Source of the DNA: Arenicellales bacterium
Lineage (GTDB): Bacteria > Pseudomonadota > Gammaproteobacteria > Arenicellales > JAJDZL01
Direction of reading: 5' to 3'
DNA length: 64,000 bases
Assembly (NCBI GenBank): GCA_958295885.1
Contig: OY282380.1
Span: forward strand, 3,837,070 to 3,901,069
The notes beneath the pieces are model-generated. The model was not told the origin of the DNA. It saw nothing but the letters and a program-made list of their open reading frames with translations, and searched no databases. Every line of letters starts with the position of its first letter. Within the stretch, counting starts at the first letter, position 1. The position numbers and the translations under genes are program-made. Positions 46,389 to 55,716 of this stretch are shown here, piece after piece.

Positions 46389-47762
46389 TTGGCTGCCCGC
46401 ACGTTTGCTCAAAAAGACATTAGTTCTAATCTGCATCCTTACACAAATTATCTTGTCCATGAACAAGTCGGACCTAAGACGTACACACGTGGCGAAAGCG
46501 TGTACATCTGGGATGAACACGGTAAGAAATTTCTAGAGGGTCTTGCTGGATTATGGTGCACTTCTCTTGGATTCAGCGAACAGCGATTGATTGATGCAGC
46601 TGCAAAACAGCTGAGTACGCTTCCTTACAATCATAGTTTCGCGGGTCGAACAGCACCTGTAGTAACAGAGCTTGCCGACCAGCTCACCTCTCTTGCTCCC
46701 GAACCGATGTCCAAAGCGTACTTCGTTTCTTCAGGCTCCGAAGCCGTTGACTCGGCCGTGAAATTTGTATGGTATTACAACAATGCCTTAGACCGACCAA
46801 ACAAGAAAAAAATCATCTCTAGAACAAAAGCGTATCACGGAGTCACAGTCATTTGCACGAGCCTGACCGCAATTCCTGTCGTTCAGGAGGCATTTGACGC
46901 ACCCATGAGTCGGTTCAAGCAAACTGGAACTCCTCACTATTACAGATATGCCGAAGCTGGTGAGAGCGAAGAAGAATTTGCCTCTCGTCGGGCAACGGAA
47001 TTGGAAGAGCTGATTCTGGCAGAAGGCCCAGACACCATTGCCGCGTTCATTGCAGAACCACTTATGGGCGCTGGAGGAGTGATCCCACCTCCGCGTTCTT
47101 ATTTTCAGAAAATTCAGTCAGTTCTCAAAAAATATGATGTGCTACTGATCGCTGACGAAGTGATCACGGGATTCGGACGTACCGGAAATCTATGGGGCAG
47201 TGAAACATTTGAGATTGTGCAGCCTGACATCATAACCTGCGCCAAACAACTGTCGTCGGCGTATATTCCGATTGGTGCGACGATGATTTCTGAAGAAATC
47301 TACCGAGTAATCGCTGAAGCAAGCAATCGCCATGGGGTGTTTGGTACCGGCTTCACCTATGGTGGTCATCCAGTTGCCGCCGCGGTTGCACTGGAAACAT
47401 TGAAGATTTATGAGGAGCGCAACATTCTGGAGCATGTTCGAGAAGTCATGGGTTCTTTCCAAAAACGCTTGGAGGCGCTTGGTTCACATCCGCTGGTGGG
47501 CGAAGCAAGAGGTTCGGGGCTGATTGGCGCCGTAGAACTGGTTGCCGACAAGTCTACGAAAGAATCGTTTGATCCGGAACTTAAGATGGCGATTCAGGTC
47601 TATCAAGAGTGTCTTGAGCAAGGCTTGATTTTGCGAGCGCTGCCGGCTGGCGACACTCTCGGCATCTGCCCTCCCCTCATCATTTCAGAAATGCAGATCA
47701 ACGACCTGTTCGACATGCTGGAAGCTGCTCTAGACATCGTTGCCAAACAGCATAGTGTTTAA
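46389..47762 (+). CDS. Class III PLP aminotransferase (putrescine/omega-amino-acid type)
   Basis: 457 residues from a TTG start at 46389 with GAGG at 46377-46380; no better ATG is in frame nearby. It is a fold-type I class III enzyme: 'YIWDEHGKKFLEGLAGLWCTSLGFS', 'VSSGSEAVDSAVKFVWYYNNA', 'SRTKAYHGVTV', 'LLIADEVITGFGRTG' and the PLP lysine K286 in 'ITCAKQLSSAYIPIGA'. The sequence type is that of omega-amino acid:pyruvate and putrescine aminotransferases (SpuC-like). It fits putrescine catabolism with potFGHI, yet it follows MttB, so an amine or beta-amino-acid substrate is equally possible. Confidence 0.9.
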   Translation: MAARTFAQKDISSNLHPYTNYLVHEQVGPKTYTRGESVYIWDEHGKKFLEGLAGLWCTSLGFSEQRLIDAAAKQLSTLPYNHSFAGRTAPVVTELADQLTSLAPEPMSKAYFVSSGSEAVDSAVKFVWYYNNALDRPNKKKIISRTKAYHGVTVICTSLTAIPVVQEAFDAPMSRFKQTGTPHYYRYAEAGESEEEFASRRATELEELILAEGPDTIAAFIAEPLMGAGGVIPPPRSYFQKIQSVLKKYDVLLIADEVITGFGRTGNLWGSETFEIVQPDIITCAKQLSSAYIPIGATMISEEIYRVIAEASNRHGVFGTGFTYGGHPVAAAVALETLKIYEERNILEHVREVMGSFQKRLEALGSHPLVGEARGSGLIGAVELVADKSTKESFDPELKMAIQVYQECLEQGLILRALPAGDTLGICPPLIISEMQINDLFDMLEAALDIVAKQHSV

Positions 47763-48287
47763 CCAGTTTCAATGGCTTGCTGGTTCGGACACTGGCAGGC
47801 AGAGATTTTTGCTGCAAATTACATAGTTTGAACCTCTCAGCTGAGCAGATTCTGGATCTGCCAGACTGGAGATAACGCAAGACGATTCATTGTTCAGTTT
47901 CATCGCCGAACAACGTCCAATGTCAATGCGATTGACCAAAACGCAAGCGGATTCAAACAGTGATTGTAAGAATTTCGTCATAGATTGTGCAGTGCACACA
48001 GATAACCGTGCAACCTGATACAGGTATATTTCCGGCATTTGGCATGATCAACCTTCCGCAAACAAAATCTGAGTGCTTGAGACTTCTGGGCAAATCAATT
48101 TGGACTGCCTGATTCCCCATATGTGGCAAACTTAACAACACTCATCAAGCCCAGCTCACAATTCTGGCTGGTCTGACTGGGCGGTCGAGAACCAAAGAGA
48201 AGCGATTCGGCACTGAACAAAGAAAACTGGAATTATTCCTGCATTTGCGCTTTGATAACTTCAGTCAGATGTTTCAGGTGCGGCAGC
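47763..48287. other. Intergenic region left of first 471-bp element
   Basis: 525 bases with no gene I can support, ending at the first target-site duplication. Confidence 0.45.
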
Positions 48288-48291
48288 TTCT
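48288..48291 (+). repeat. Target-site duplication of 471-bp element copy 1, left
   Basis: TTCT, repeated at 48763-48766. Confidence 0.6.
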
Positions 48292-48762
48292 CCCTAGTTC
48301 CGCACTACTCAAAAAACAATTCTCCTAAAGCATTGATATCATGTATTTTTTGAAAATGACTGAATTGTACATGTAACAACATTTCGCGCCATTTTCTTTA
48401 GCTTGGTTTACCAGCGTTTTCGTTGCAATTCCGCCTTCATATTCAACGCCTGACCAGTAGGTAGGCGCATCTGGGTATTGTTTTTTGTTGGTGTAGGAAA
48501 CTACGGGTTTGATGAACATGATCTTAAAGTGTATTGTCAATGGGGTAATTATAGAGGATTGTAGTGGCTGTTTGGAGTGCTGTATCACTGTACATGTAAC
48601 AACATTAAGTTACTAGAGTTATAAGAGAAAGGATATTACTAATAAACAATAATATTTGTAAGATATTAGAATGTAAATACTACAAATAATGATTTATTAA
48701 AAATATCTTCTAACAAATATTTTTAATATGGTTGATTGAGCGGCAAAAGTGCGGAACTTGGG
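48292..48762 (-). mobile_element. 471-bp non-autonomous transposable element (MITE), copy 1
   Basis: Same length and nearly the same sequence as 62184-62654 in opposite orientation. The ends read CCCTAGTTCCGCACTACT (left, + strand) and CCCAAGTTCCGCACTTTT (right, - strand): terminal inverted repeats agreeing at 15 of 18 positions. A 4-bp duplication TTCT flanks it. An 87-codon frame (48588-48325, - strand) holds a 65-residue part starting MFIKPVVSYTNKK that is kept in both copies; no transposase catalytic domain is present. Two copies of an 18-bp direct repeat, TGTACATGTAACAACATT, lie at 48366-48383 and 48589-48606. Confidence 0.85.
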
Positions 48763-48766
48763 TTCT
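48763..48766 (+). repeat. Target-site duplication of 471-bp element copy 1, right
   Basis: TTCT, the partner of 48288-48291. Confidence 0.6.
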
Positions 48767-49147
48767 GTACGTTGTTGACGACGCCGACATGGCACCTCAC
48801 GATGCGCTTTTGAACTTTCTTGCCTTGGCGCACGCCCTGTATGACCTGCACTGATTTTCGAGAGCTGTTGAGGGTAGATTTCACGCGTGTGAACAGGGTG
48901 GATGCCAGAGCACAGGCATGGGCCTGTGTCAAATGCAACAAATTTACTAGGCAAAACAATCCACAATTTGAAATGAGTCATTAAAATCATAGGGTTGTGA
49001 AAATATCGATAAATCGTGAAAATCGAGAGAATTTCAAACTGAGCGCGGACAGCAAATTCGATCCATCGTGCAGTGTGGAGAACATACTGCACGAAAAAAG
49101 CAGTCTGCGCCACATGCGGTCTACTCGCGATGTGTGACGAGTAAAGA
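48767..49147. other. Intergenic region between transposable element and toxin-antitoxin pair
   Basis: Short frames that run into the transposable element are not convincing. No RNA gene or terminator recognised. Confidence 0.45.
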
Positions 49148-49522
49148 CTAAATTAAATCGTCCAATGCTATATTGAGGGAGGTAGCAATGCGTTTCAATG
49201 CCTTGACTGAGCCAGGTTTTTTTCCGTTCTCGATATCGGACAGATAGGACTGGGCGACCCCGCTTTTGGTTGCAAGGCCACTAGCGGTCAAGCCACGATA
49301 ATTGCGCCACGCACGAACAGGATGCTCGCCCGCAGCAATTCGTTCGGCTAACTCAAACGGTACTAATTCCTCACTTGGATCCTCAAGTATGCAGTGAGCA
49401 GCAGCGATGTCTGCTCTATCCTCGTCAACCGAATTTCGCAACGCTTCATATTCGCCGAGGGGGACGACTGCGTACTCCTCGCCACCCAATGTAAGTATTT
49501 GATAATTTGCTTTGGTGTTCAT
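49148..49522 (-). CDS. XRE-family antitoxin (HigA-like)
   Basis: 124 residues. The N-terminal 30-40 residues ('YQILTLGGEEYAVVPLGEYEALR') resemble the dimerisation and toxin-binding part of Phd/HigA-like antitoxins; residues 71-118 form a Cro/CI helix-turn-helix ('LTASGLATKSGVAQSYLSDIENGKK'). Its start overlaps the toxin's stop by 4 bp, with toxin first and antitoxin second, the HigBA order. The antitoxin probably binds its own promoter to autoregulate the pair. Confidence 0.88.
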   Translation of the reverse strand: MNTKANYQILTLGGEEYAVVPLGEYEALRNSVDEDRADIAAAHCILEDPSEELVPFELAERIAAGEHPVRAWRNYRGLTASGLATKSGVAQSYLSDIENGKKPGSVKALKRIATSLNIALDDLI

Positions 49523-49776
49523 CTGTATGCATTTCCACGCGGAAGTATGTTGATGACAGTCATTGTTTCCGATTCGCTCTCAAGTGCATACAGCACTCGC
49601 CAAGCACCGATTCTCAGGCGCAAAAATCCGCTGTTTCGCGGAGTCTTGATGTTTTTGTTCGGAGCGAACGGGTCCGCAGTAAAATGGCGAATCTTTCTTA
49701 TGACAGTCTGTTCAATATTACTAGGCATTCGATTGAGTTGCCGCATTGCGACTTTTGTAATCTTGATTGTGAACAC
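49519..49776 (-). CDS. RelE/ParE-superfamily toxin (HigB-like)
   Basis: 85 residues starting at GTG 49776. The short RelE/ParE fold shows 'FTIKITKVAMRQLNRMP', 'IRHFTADPFAPNKNIKTPRN', 'GFLRLRIGAWRVLYALESE' and 'VINILPRG'. RelE-type toxins cleave ribosomal mRNA, ParE-type poison gyrase; the sequence alone does not decide. It precedes and overlaps the antitoxin gene. It lies just inside the first 471-bp element, so it may stabilise this mobile segment. Confidence 0.85.
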   Translation of the reverse strand: MFTIKITKVAMRQLNRMPSNIEQTVIRKIRHFTADPFAPNKNIKTPRNSGFLRLRIGAWRVLYALESESETMTVINILPRGNAYR

Positions 49777-50868
49777 TTGCGTAATTTATCTATATGTCAT
49801 ATTTTTTCCAAGATATTGTTAACTATTGGTGATAGAAATTTAAGACTCTGGATTCGATCTTCAAACTTATTGGCAAGGGGTCGGCGACATCGGAACTTTC
49901 TGTACCAGAGCATGCCGACATTTTCGGTTTCGATCAATTTTATCGATGATTCGATCTAGGATTCGCAGTCGCGCAAAACATGTGAACGCAAATATTCGTT
50001 TCAAGCCAATGTCTGAGCAAATTCGGTTTGACTAGTGGTGCAATCACTTGCTGTTCATTGTTATTGCGGATTCAATGTGTGCGAAGTAGTCTGCTGACAG
50101 GGTAAAGCAATATTAGTTTCGAAATCGTATCTCTTTTCCCAGTTGGTACCGATCTTTTTTGGAATTCTACACTTCACTAGATTGAATGAGAATGATTAGC
50201 AAGCATCTCTAAATATTACGCTTGTTCGTAGATTTATTCTGAATTGAAGATATTAAATATTTAAGTATCAGGAAACATCTCAGATATGAAAAGACATTTG
50301 ATGTAGGCACACTGCGCTCTAGTTACTGGAACCACGGACTAGAGTCTATCGACATCCCACACTTGAATCCGAAAATCCGTCAATTACATCAGCAGGTATC
50401 AGTCCCTCGTGCAAATTGATTGCCTGTATTGAGATCAGCAGATTTTTCATTGCTTTCCATAAGATTTTGGTTCCCGGTATCGGTTGTCATTTGGTTGGCT
50501 CAAAGCCAACGGTTCGCCCCTAGTCCATCACATTTTCGGCAATCGTCAGCTCCGGCGACGGTCAGCTGTTGTAGTTGGGAACGAGTTCAGCTGGCAACAT
50601 CCTCTGTACCGAGATCTCATCGAGCTCCAGCACTTCACTGGCCAATCGGTCGGGTTCGCTTTTGGCCATCTTTTGCAGCTCCAAGCCCCGACACACCGTC
50701 ACCGCAGAGAAGGCCAAACATTTCAGTGGATCATCCGACTTATCCAATCACATGTAAAGCGGCCAAAAGAATGAACAGTCCCAAATGAAGGCGTCAATTT
50801 TACAAATTAATTGTACAATCATTCAAAATAACTAAAAAATAGTTCAATAATAAATTACTACTTAATTT
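49777..50868. other. Intergenic region with transposase debris
   Basis: Besides the IS4/Tn5-type remnant listed separately, 49800-50360 is AT-rich without a gene. The bases just before 50869 (AT-rich, ending aatttatg) probably hold the promoter of the fusion gene. Confidence 0.45.
50360..50780 (-). pseudogene. Decayed IS4/Tn5-type transposase C-terminus
   Basis: On the minus strand a 61-codon frame reads 'DDPLKCLAFSAVTVCRGLELQKMAKSEPD', and the next broken frame gives 'LTIAEN', 'GRTVGFEPTK', 'PIPGTKILWKAMKNLL'. Joined, these match the order of the C-terminal end of Tn5/IS4-type transposases ('..ILSFVAVRLLQLRE.., LTPDE.., LGGF..SK..GI..LWEGWEALQ'). At least two frame breaks. This is a pattern match, not a database result. 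Confidence 0.4.
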
Positions 50869-52680
50869 ATGAAAGCATCATCTGACTCTAAAGTATCGAA
50901 CAAAAGAGATACTCGAACGCAACTAATTCAGGCAACGATAGGTGCAATTGCTGAAAATGGCTTGTCAAGTGTCACAATGTCGAAAATAACCGAGCGCGCT
51001 CAGTTCTCAAACGGCATCATTAATTTCTACTTCAGGTCAAAGCAGCAGTTAATGCTGGAAACGCTGAAACACTTGGTTCAGGAATACCAGGAAGTCATGC
51101 AGCGGCATCTCGCTTCGGCAAATACTCCTGAAGAAGTGTTGACTGCGTACATTCATGCGAGTTTTGATGAGAAAATTTTCGTAAAGGACAAAGTCGCCGT
51201 CTGGTATGCATTTTGGAGCGAAATGAACGCGCGGACAGATTACCAGCAGATTTGCGACGAAAATGACCAGCGTGAACACGAGCTTCTGCTACGTTGCATA
51301 GGAACATTGATCGGCACTGAAGAACACGACGAAATTGACGTCGAAGTGATGGTCATTGGTCTGCATGGTTTGATTGATCGATTGTGGCAGCAGGCGTTGA
51401 TGGACACCGGAGAAATTAATCGAGCACGTTCAATTGATCTTTGTCTTCGTTATGTCCACAACTTGGTTTCAATGCTTGGTCAGGCTGAATCCAAAACAGA
51501 CGAGGCGGAACGGGTCGAACTGCTGCCGCCCTGGACATACTGCAGTTCAGAGCTGTTTGAATTGGAGACTGAAAAACTGTTCAAGCCCAGCTGGATGCTA
51601 GTCGGTCATGTCAGTGACATCCCCAAGGTCGGGGACTTTTTGACATTTGAAGGATTCAACGAAAAGATCTTGGTGATCCGCGCGGAAACCGGTAAAGTTC
51701 ATGCCTTCCACAATATCTGCCGTCACCGAGGATCGAAGATTCTAGAAGGAGAAGGAAATTGCCCCAGAGCCTTGATCTGCCCGTTTCATGGTTGGCGATA
51801 CAACTTGCAAGGAAGGCTTCAGTTCATTCCAAAATACGAAGGTTTTCCTTCTCTCGATAAAGAAACCATTGGCCTCTTGCCCGTTGATCTTGAAATTTGG
51901 CAGGGCTTTGTTTTCATTCGGTTGGTCTCTGGAGGCGAATCTCTCCAGACTCAAATGAAAGCCATTGTGTCGGACATCGAAGATTACAGACTGGAAGACG
52001 TTCAACCGTTTTCCCAAGTTGACCGATACACGGTCCCTGTTAACTGGAAAGTGTTTCATGACATTGACAATGAAGGATACCACGTTCCCATTGGCCACCC
52101 GAGTCTCAATCAGCTGTATGGTCAGGATTATGTCGATAGTTTTGTCGATGAAATCCCTTTTTCAGTCGGGCGTTTCAATAAACGAAACGGTTCGCTTTGG
52201 AGCGTGAAAAACTATCGAAATTTACTACCGGATTTTGAGCATTTGAGGGAAGAACACAAGAATTCATGGCTGTATTTCGGAATTTTTCCGAACATAATTT
52301 TTGCTCTTTACCCAGATATGATGGAAATTTATATGACCATTCCGAAGTCTTTGACGGAAACCGAAATCATTTCCAGAGTATACGCCTTACCCGATGATCG
52401 TCCTATGATAAAAGCAGTTCGCTATCTCAACAGACGGATCAACAATGCGACAGATCTGGAAGATAGAGCGTACACAGTTACCATCCAGGAAGGACTGAAA
52501 TCTTCCGCTTATCCAGAATGGAGTCTTCACAGTGAGGCAGAAGTCGGTGTAGCGGCATACCATCAAGCGATTCAGCGTCTGCTGCCGGTAGCAAAACTGA
52601 GAGATCAACCACCTGCTGGTTCAATTCGCAAACTGAACCAGAAAATGTTATGGGCCGAGTCTAAGACTCTTCTTTCATAA
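50869..52680 (+). CDS. TetR (BetI-like) regulator fused to Rieske ring-hydroxylating oxygenase
   Basis: 603 residues in one frame. Residues ~1-205 are a TetR/BetI-like repressor: HTH 'LIQATIGAIAENGLSSVTMSKITERAQFSNGIINFYF', then the ligand-binding helices. Residues ~215-603 are an aromatic-ring-hydroxylase alpha subunit: Rieske C284-R-H286 and C304-P-F-H307, mononuclear iron ligands H405 and H410 in 'DNEGYHVPIGHP', plus 'EDRAYTVTIQEGL'. Rieske enzymes of this type demethylate or hydroxylate amines such as glycine betaine, carnitine or stachydrine; BetI-type regulators sense choline. The join suggests a regulator that monitors its own enzyme. Its stop converges with potI (20-bp overlap). It needs a reductase partner, not seen here. 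Confidence 0.88.
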   Translation: MKASSDSKVSNKRDTRTQLIQATIGAIAENGLSSVTMSKITERAQFSNGIINFYFRSKQQLMLETLKHLVQEYQEVMQRHLASANTPEEVLTAYIHASFDEKIFVKDKVAVWYAFWSEMNARTDYQQICDENDQREHELLLRCIGTLIGTEEHDEIDVEVMVIGLHGLIDRLWQQALMDTGEINRARSIDLCLRYVHNLVSMLGQAESKTDEAERVELLPPWTYCSSELFELETEKLFKPSWMLVGHVSDIPKVGDFLTFEGFNEKILVIRAETGKVHAFHNICRHRGSKILEGEGNCPRALICPFHGWRYNLQGRLQFIPKYEGFPSLDKETIGLLPVDLEIWQGFVFIRLVSGGESLQTQMKAIVSDIEDYRLEDVQPFSQVDRYTVPVNWKVFHDIDNEGYHVPIGHPSLNQLYGQDYVDSFVDEIPFSVGRFNKRNGSLWSVKNYRNLLPDFEHLREEHKNSWLYFGIFPNIIFALYPDMMEIYMTIPKSLTETEIISRVYALPDDRPMIKAVRYLNRRINNATDLEDRAYTVTIQEGLKSSAYPEWSLHSEAEVGVAAYHQAIQRLLPVAKLRDQPPAGSIRKLNQKMLWAESKTLLS

Positions 52681-53524
52681 AATCATACTTTGCAGCGCTT
52701 GCGAGCTGCATTTCTTTCGTTCGGCGCTGTTCCTGCCGCGACATGATCCAGCCTGCTGTGCATACTCCCGCCGCGACAATCAGAATGATGATTGTTGCCA
52801 GAGCGTTTACATCGGGTCTCAAACCCAATTTCACTCTGGAGTAAATCAGCATCGGCAACGTATTGGAACCCGGACCGGAAACAAAACTCGCAATGACCAG
52901 GTCATCCAGCGACAATGTAAACGCAAGCAGCCATCCAGCAGCCAATGCTGGAGCCAGAAGTGGAATCGTAATATCAATCAACACGCGAAACGGCTTTGCT
53001 CCGAGGTCATGGGCGGCTTCTTCCAGTGACTGATCGACGCCAACCAAACGGGATTGAACAATGACTGCAACATAAGCCAAGGAAAAAGTGATGTGTGCGA
53101 TTGTAATGGTGGTAATTCCTCGCGACGGCCAGCCAATCAGTTCAGCCATGGAAATGAAAAGTAGCAAAAGCGAAAGTCCCGTGATCACTTCCGGCATTAC
53201 CAGAGGTGCCGAAATCATTCCTGAAAACAACGTTCTGCCTCGAAATCGCTTGATTCGAGCCATGGCGATTCCGGCGAAAGCTCCAAGCAATGTTGCGAAC
53301 GTAGCATTCATCAAAGCGACCTGCAGACTCAGTGCAACCGCTTTCCACACATCTTCGCTCTGAAACAGCACCACGTACCAACGTATTGAAAACCCACCCC
53401 AAACAGGAACGATTTTCGAATAGTTGAACGAATAAAACATCATTAGCAGTATTGGGATGTAGAGAAACGCCATCCCGAAAACCAGCATGGAAATTGTAAA
53501 TTTTGATTGCTTGGCTGATTGCAT
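52661..53524 (-). CDS. potI: Polyamine ABC transporter permease, PotI/PotC type
   Basis: 287 residues, six membrane helices predicted from the hydrophobic segments. The EAA loop 'EEAAHDLGAKPFRVLIDITIPLLAPALAAGWLLAFTLSLDDLVIASF' is the PotC/PotI signature. It forms the channel with the adjacent permease (53535) and is energised by PotG/PotA. It is the last of the four genes on the minus strand (potF, potG, potH, potI order). 10 bp separate it from potH. Confidence 0.92.
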   Translation of the reverse strand: MQSAKQSKFTISMLVFGMAFLYIPILLMMFYSFNYSKIVPVWGGFSIRWYVVLFQSEDVWKAVALSLQVALMNATFATLLGAFAGIAMARIKRFRGRTLFSGMISAPLVMPEVITGLSLLLLFISMAELIGWPSRGITTITIAHITFSLAYVAVIVQSRLVGVDQSLEEAAHDLGAKPFRVLIDITIPLLAPALAAGWLLAFTLSLDDLVIASFVSGPGSNTLPMLIYSRVKLGLRPDVNALATIIILIVAAGVCTAGWIMSRQEQRRTKEMQLASAAKYDFMKEES

Positions 53525-53534
53525 TTCGAGTCGA

Positions 53535-54455
53535 CTACCCTTCCGTGTCTCTGGCCTGATACTTGTGATAGAGCATCATCGGCAGAACGAGGAGCACCAA
53601 TAGAACGATTGCAACGGCTGATGCAATCGGCCAGTCTTGATTGGAATTGAATTCACTATAAAGAACCTTGCCAATCATCAGCACATTCCCTCCCCCCAGC
53701 AGGTCCGGAATCACGAATTCTCCAGTGGCTGGAATAAACACAAGCAGAGAACCGGCAATGATTCCAGGCATGGTAAGAGGTATTGTTACGGTTCTAAATA
53801 TGTTCCACGGACGCGAACCTAAATCCGCTGCTGCTTCATAAAGTGTCAGGTCCAGTTTTTCTATGCTTGCAAATAGAGGCAGAATCATGAAGGGCACGTA
53901 GGTGTAGACGATGCCCACGTAAACTGCAAAATCGGTGTACAGCAATCTGATCGGCTGATCAATGATTCCAATCCAAATCAGCAGACTGTTGATGGTTCCC
54001 TGATCGGCCAATAAACCCATCCAAGAGTAAACGCGCAAAAGAAATGATGTCCAAAACGGCAGGATTACCGCGAGCAGCAGAAGTTTCTTCGCAGTAGGAC
54101 TGGATCTTGCAATGGCGTAGGCAATCGGATAACCCACCAGCAAGCAGAGAACTGTTGAAATTGCCGCAATCTTAACCGAGTTCAGATACGTGCGAATGTA
54201 AAGATCGTCTTCCCATAAAAATATGAAATTGTCAAAAATTAAGGTGACGTTGACAATGGTGCTGTCAACAACTTCAAACAGCGCAGAAAAAGGTGGGCTG
54301 GCAAGAACGTATTCCGCCAGGCTGATTTTTAGAACAAGGAAGAAAGGAACAAGGAAGAAAATCAACAACCAAACGAAGGGAATCGCAACGATGATCGACT
54401 GCCATGCTGTGGCAGAATCAATCCACTGCTTAAATCGATGCACCAATCCAATCAC
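53535..54455 (-). CDS. potH: Polyamine ABC transporter permease, PotH/PotB type
   Basis: 306 residues with about six membrane helices. The start 'FVWLLIFFLVPFFLVLKISLAEY' and the EAA loop 'EAAADLGSRPWNIFRTVTIPLTMPGIIAGSLLVFIPATGEFVIPDLLGG' are typical of PotB/PotH. It pairs with PotI as the inner-membrane channel. The gap to potG is 33 bp. Confidence 0.92.
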   Translation of the reverse strand: MIGLVHRFKQWIDSATAWQSIIVAIPFVWLLIFFLVPFFLVLKISLAEYVLASPPFSALFEVVDSTIVNVTLIFDNFIFLWEDDLYIRTYLNSVKIAAISTVLCLLVGYPIAYAIARSSPTAKKLLLLAVILPFWTSFLLRVYSWMGLLADQGTINSLLIWIGIIDQPIRLLYTDFAVYVGIVYTYVPFMILPLFASIEKLDLTLYEAAADLGSRPWNIFRTVTIPLTMPGIIAGSLLVFIPATGEFVIPDLLGGGNVLMIGKVLYSEFNSNQDWPIASAVAIVLLVLLVLPMMLYHKYQARDTEG

Positions 54456-54488
54456 TTCCCTGTCCTAACCGTCAATCAATTTTCACAA

Positions 54489-55646
54489 TTATTTCATCAA
54501 AAGAACCGGGCTTGATGGCTGCCAACTCAAGTAGACATCTTCTTCCCATTCAACCAAATGTCGGCCGTCGCGCGGTCGAGTTTGGTTGGGGTGGACGATT
54601 TCGATGATTCGACCGTTATCCAGGCGAATTTTGTAGGTTGAGAAATTGCCAAGATAACCGATGTCATCCACAATCCCCTTTGCGACGTTATGCTTGGCGC
54701 CATTCGCTGGAGGCGTGTCCGAAACCAGTATTTTTTCGGGTCTGAGAGCAATCCACACGCGAAGGTTTTCGTGCACATCCATGCTATGATCAATATAAAA
54801 CGAAATGTTTGAATTTACGGAATTTACAAGAACTGAGTCGCTGTGATTTTCAACGACTCGGCCCTCAAACATATTCACGTTTCCAATGAAACTAGCGATG
54901 AATCTCGTTTGTGGATACTCATAAATGTCCGTAGGCGTTCCAATCTGGACGAACTGCCCTTGATCCATCACCGCGATTCTCGTAGACAAAGTCATTGCCT
55001 CTTCCTGATCGTGCGTAACGACGATGAATGTAATCCCCAATTGTTCTTGGATGTTCATCAACTCAAATTGAGTCTGTTCTCGCAAACGCTTATCAAGTGC
55101 TGCGAGAGGTTCATCAAGCAGCAGCACTTTCGGATTTTTAACCAGCGCCCGCGCAAGTGCGACTCTTTGACGCTGTCCACCCGAGAGCTGATGGGGTTTA
55201 CGGTTTGCAAACGTCGGTAATTCGACGATTTCCAGCATGCTGTTGACGCGCTCTGTGATTTCGTCTTTGCCGACACGATCCTGTTTTAATCCGTAGGCAA
55301 CATTCTGTTCGACAGTCATATGGGGGAACAGAGCATAGGATTGAAACATCATGTTGACCGGACGATCATAAGGCGGAACGTCAGACATGTCCACTCCATC
55401 AATGAAGATCGAGCCGGCTGTCGGCGTTTCAAATCCTGCAAGCATTCTGAGCAGAGTTGACTTGCCGCAGCCGGAGCCGCCTAGCATGGAAAACAATTCA
55501 CTTTCATAAATATCCAGATCAACTGAAGATACCGCAGTGATTGAACCAAAAGTTTTCGTTAAACTTCGAATTTTTACAAACGGTTCAGCTTCTGGATCAA
55601 GCCAGGGCTGGTCTGCGAAGATTTGATCAATGTCCTGTTTTGCCAT
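54489..55646 (-). CDS. potG: Polyamine ABC transporter ATPase, PotG/PotA type
   Basis: 385 residues. Walker A GGSGCGKSTLL, signature LSGGQRQRVALARAL and Walker B 'VLLLDEPLAALD' are all present, followed by the C-terminal OB-like regulatory domain ('VWIALRPEKILVS') common to PotA/PotG. It powers import of putrescine or spermidine. Sits between the substrate-binding protein and the permeases. Confidence 0.95.
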   Translation of the reverse strand: MAKQDIDQIFADQPWLDPEAEPFVKIRSLTKTFGSITAVSSVDLDIYESELFSMLGGSGCGKSTLLRMLAGFETPTAGSIFIDGVDMSDVPPYDRPVNMMFQSYALFPHMTVEQNVAYGLKQDRVGKDEITERVNSMLEIVELPTFANRKPHQLSGGQRQRVALARALVKNPKVLLLDEPLAALDKRLREQTQFELMNIQEQLGITFIVVTHDQEEAMTLSTRIAVMDQGQFVQIGTPTDIYEYPQTRFIASFIGNVNMFEGRVVENHSDSVLVNSVNSNISFYIDHSMDVHENLRVWIALRPEKILVSDTPPANGAKHNVAKGIVDDIGYLGNFSTYKIRLDNGRIIEIVHPNQTRPRDGRHLVEWEEDVYLSWQPSSPVLLMK

Positions 55647-55716
55647 CCTGCTATTTTAGTCTCTCAGTTTTAATTTGAAATGAATTAATATTCTAGTGAC
55701 GTACCCGATCAGTGTG

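Noticed and set aside
48697..49113. Minus-strand frame of 138 codons
   Set aside because: Runs into the end of the transposable element and has no motif; explained by insertion and chance.
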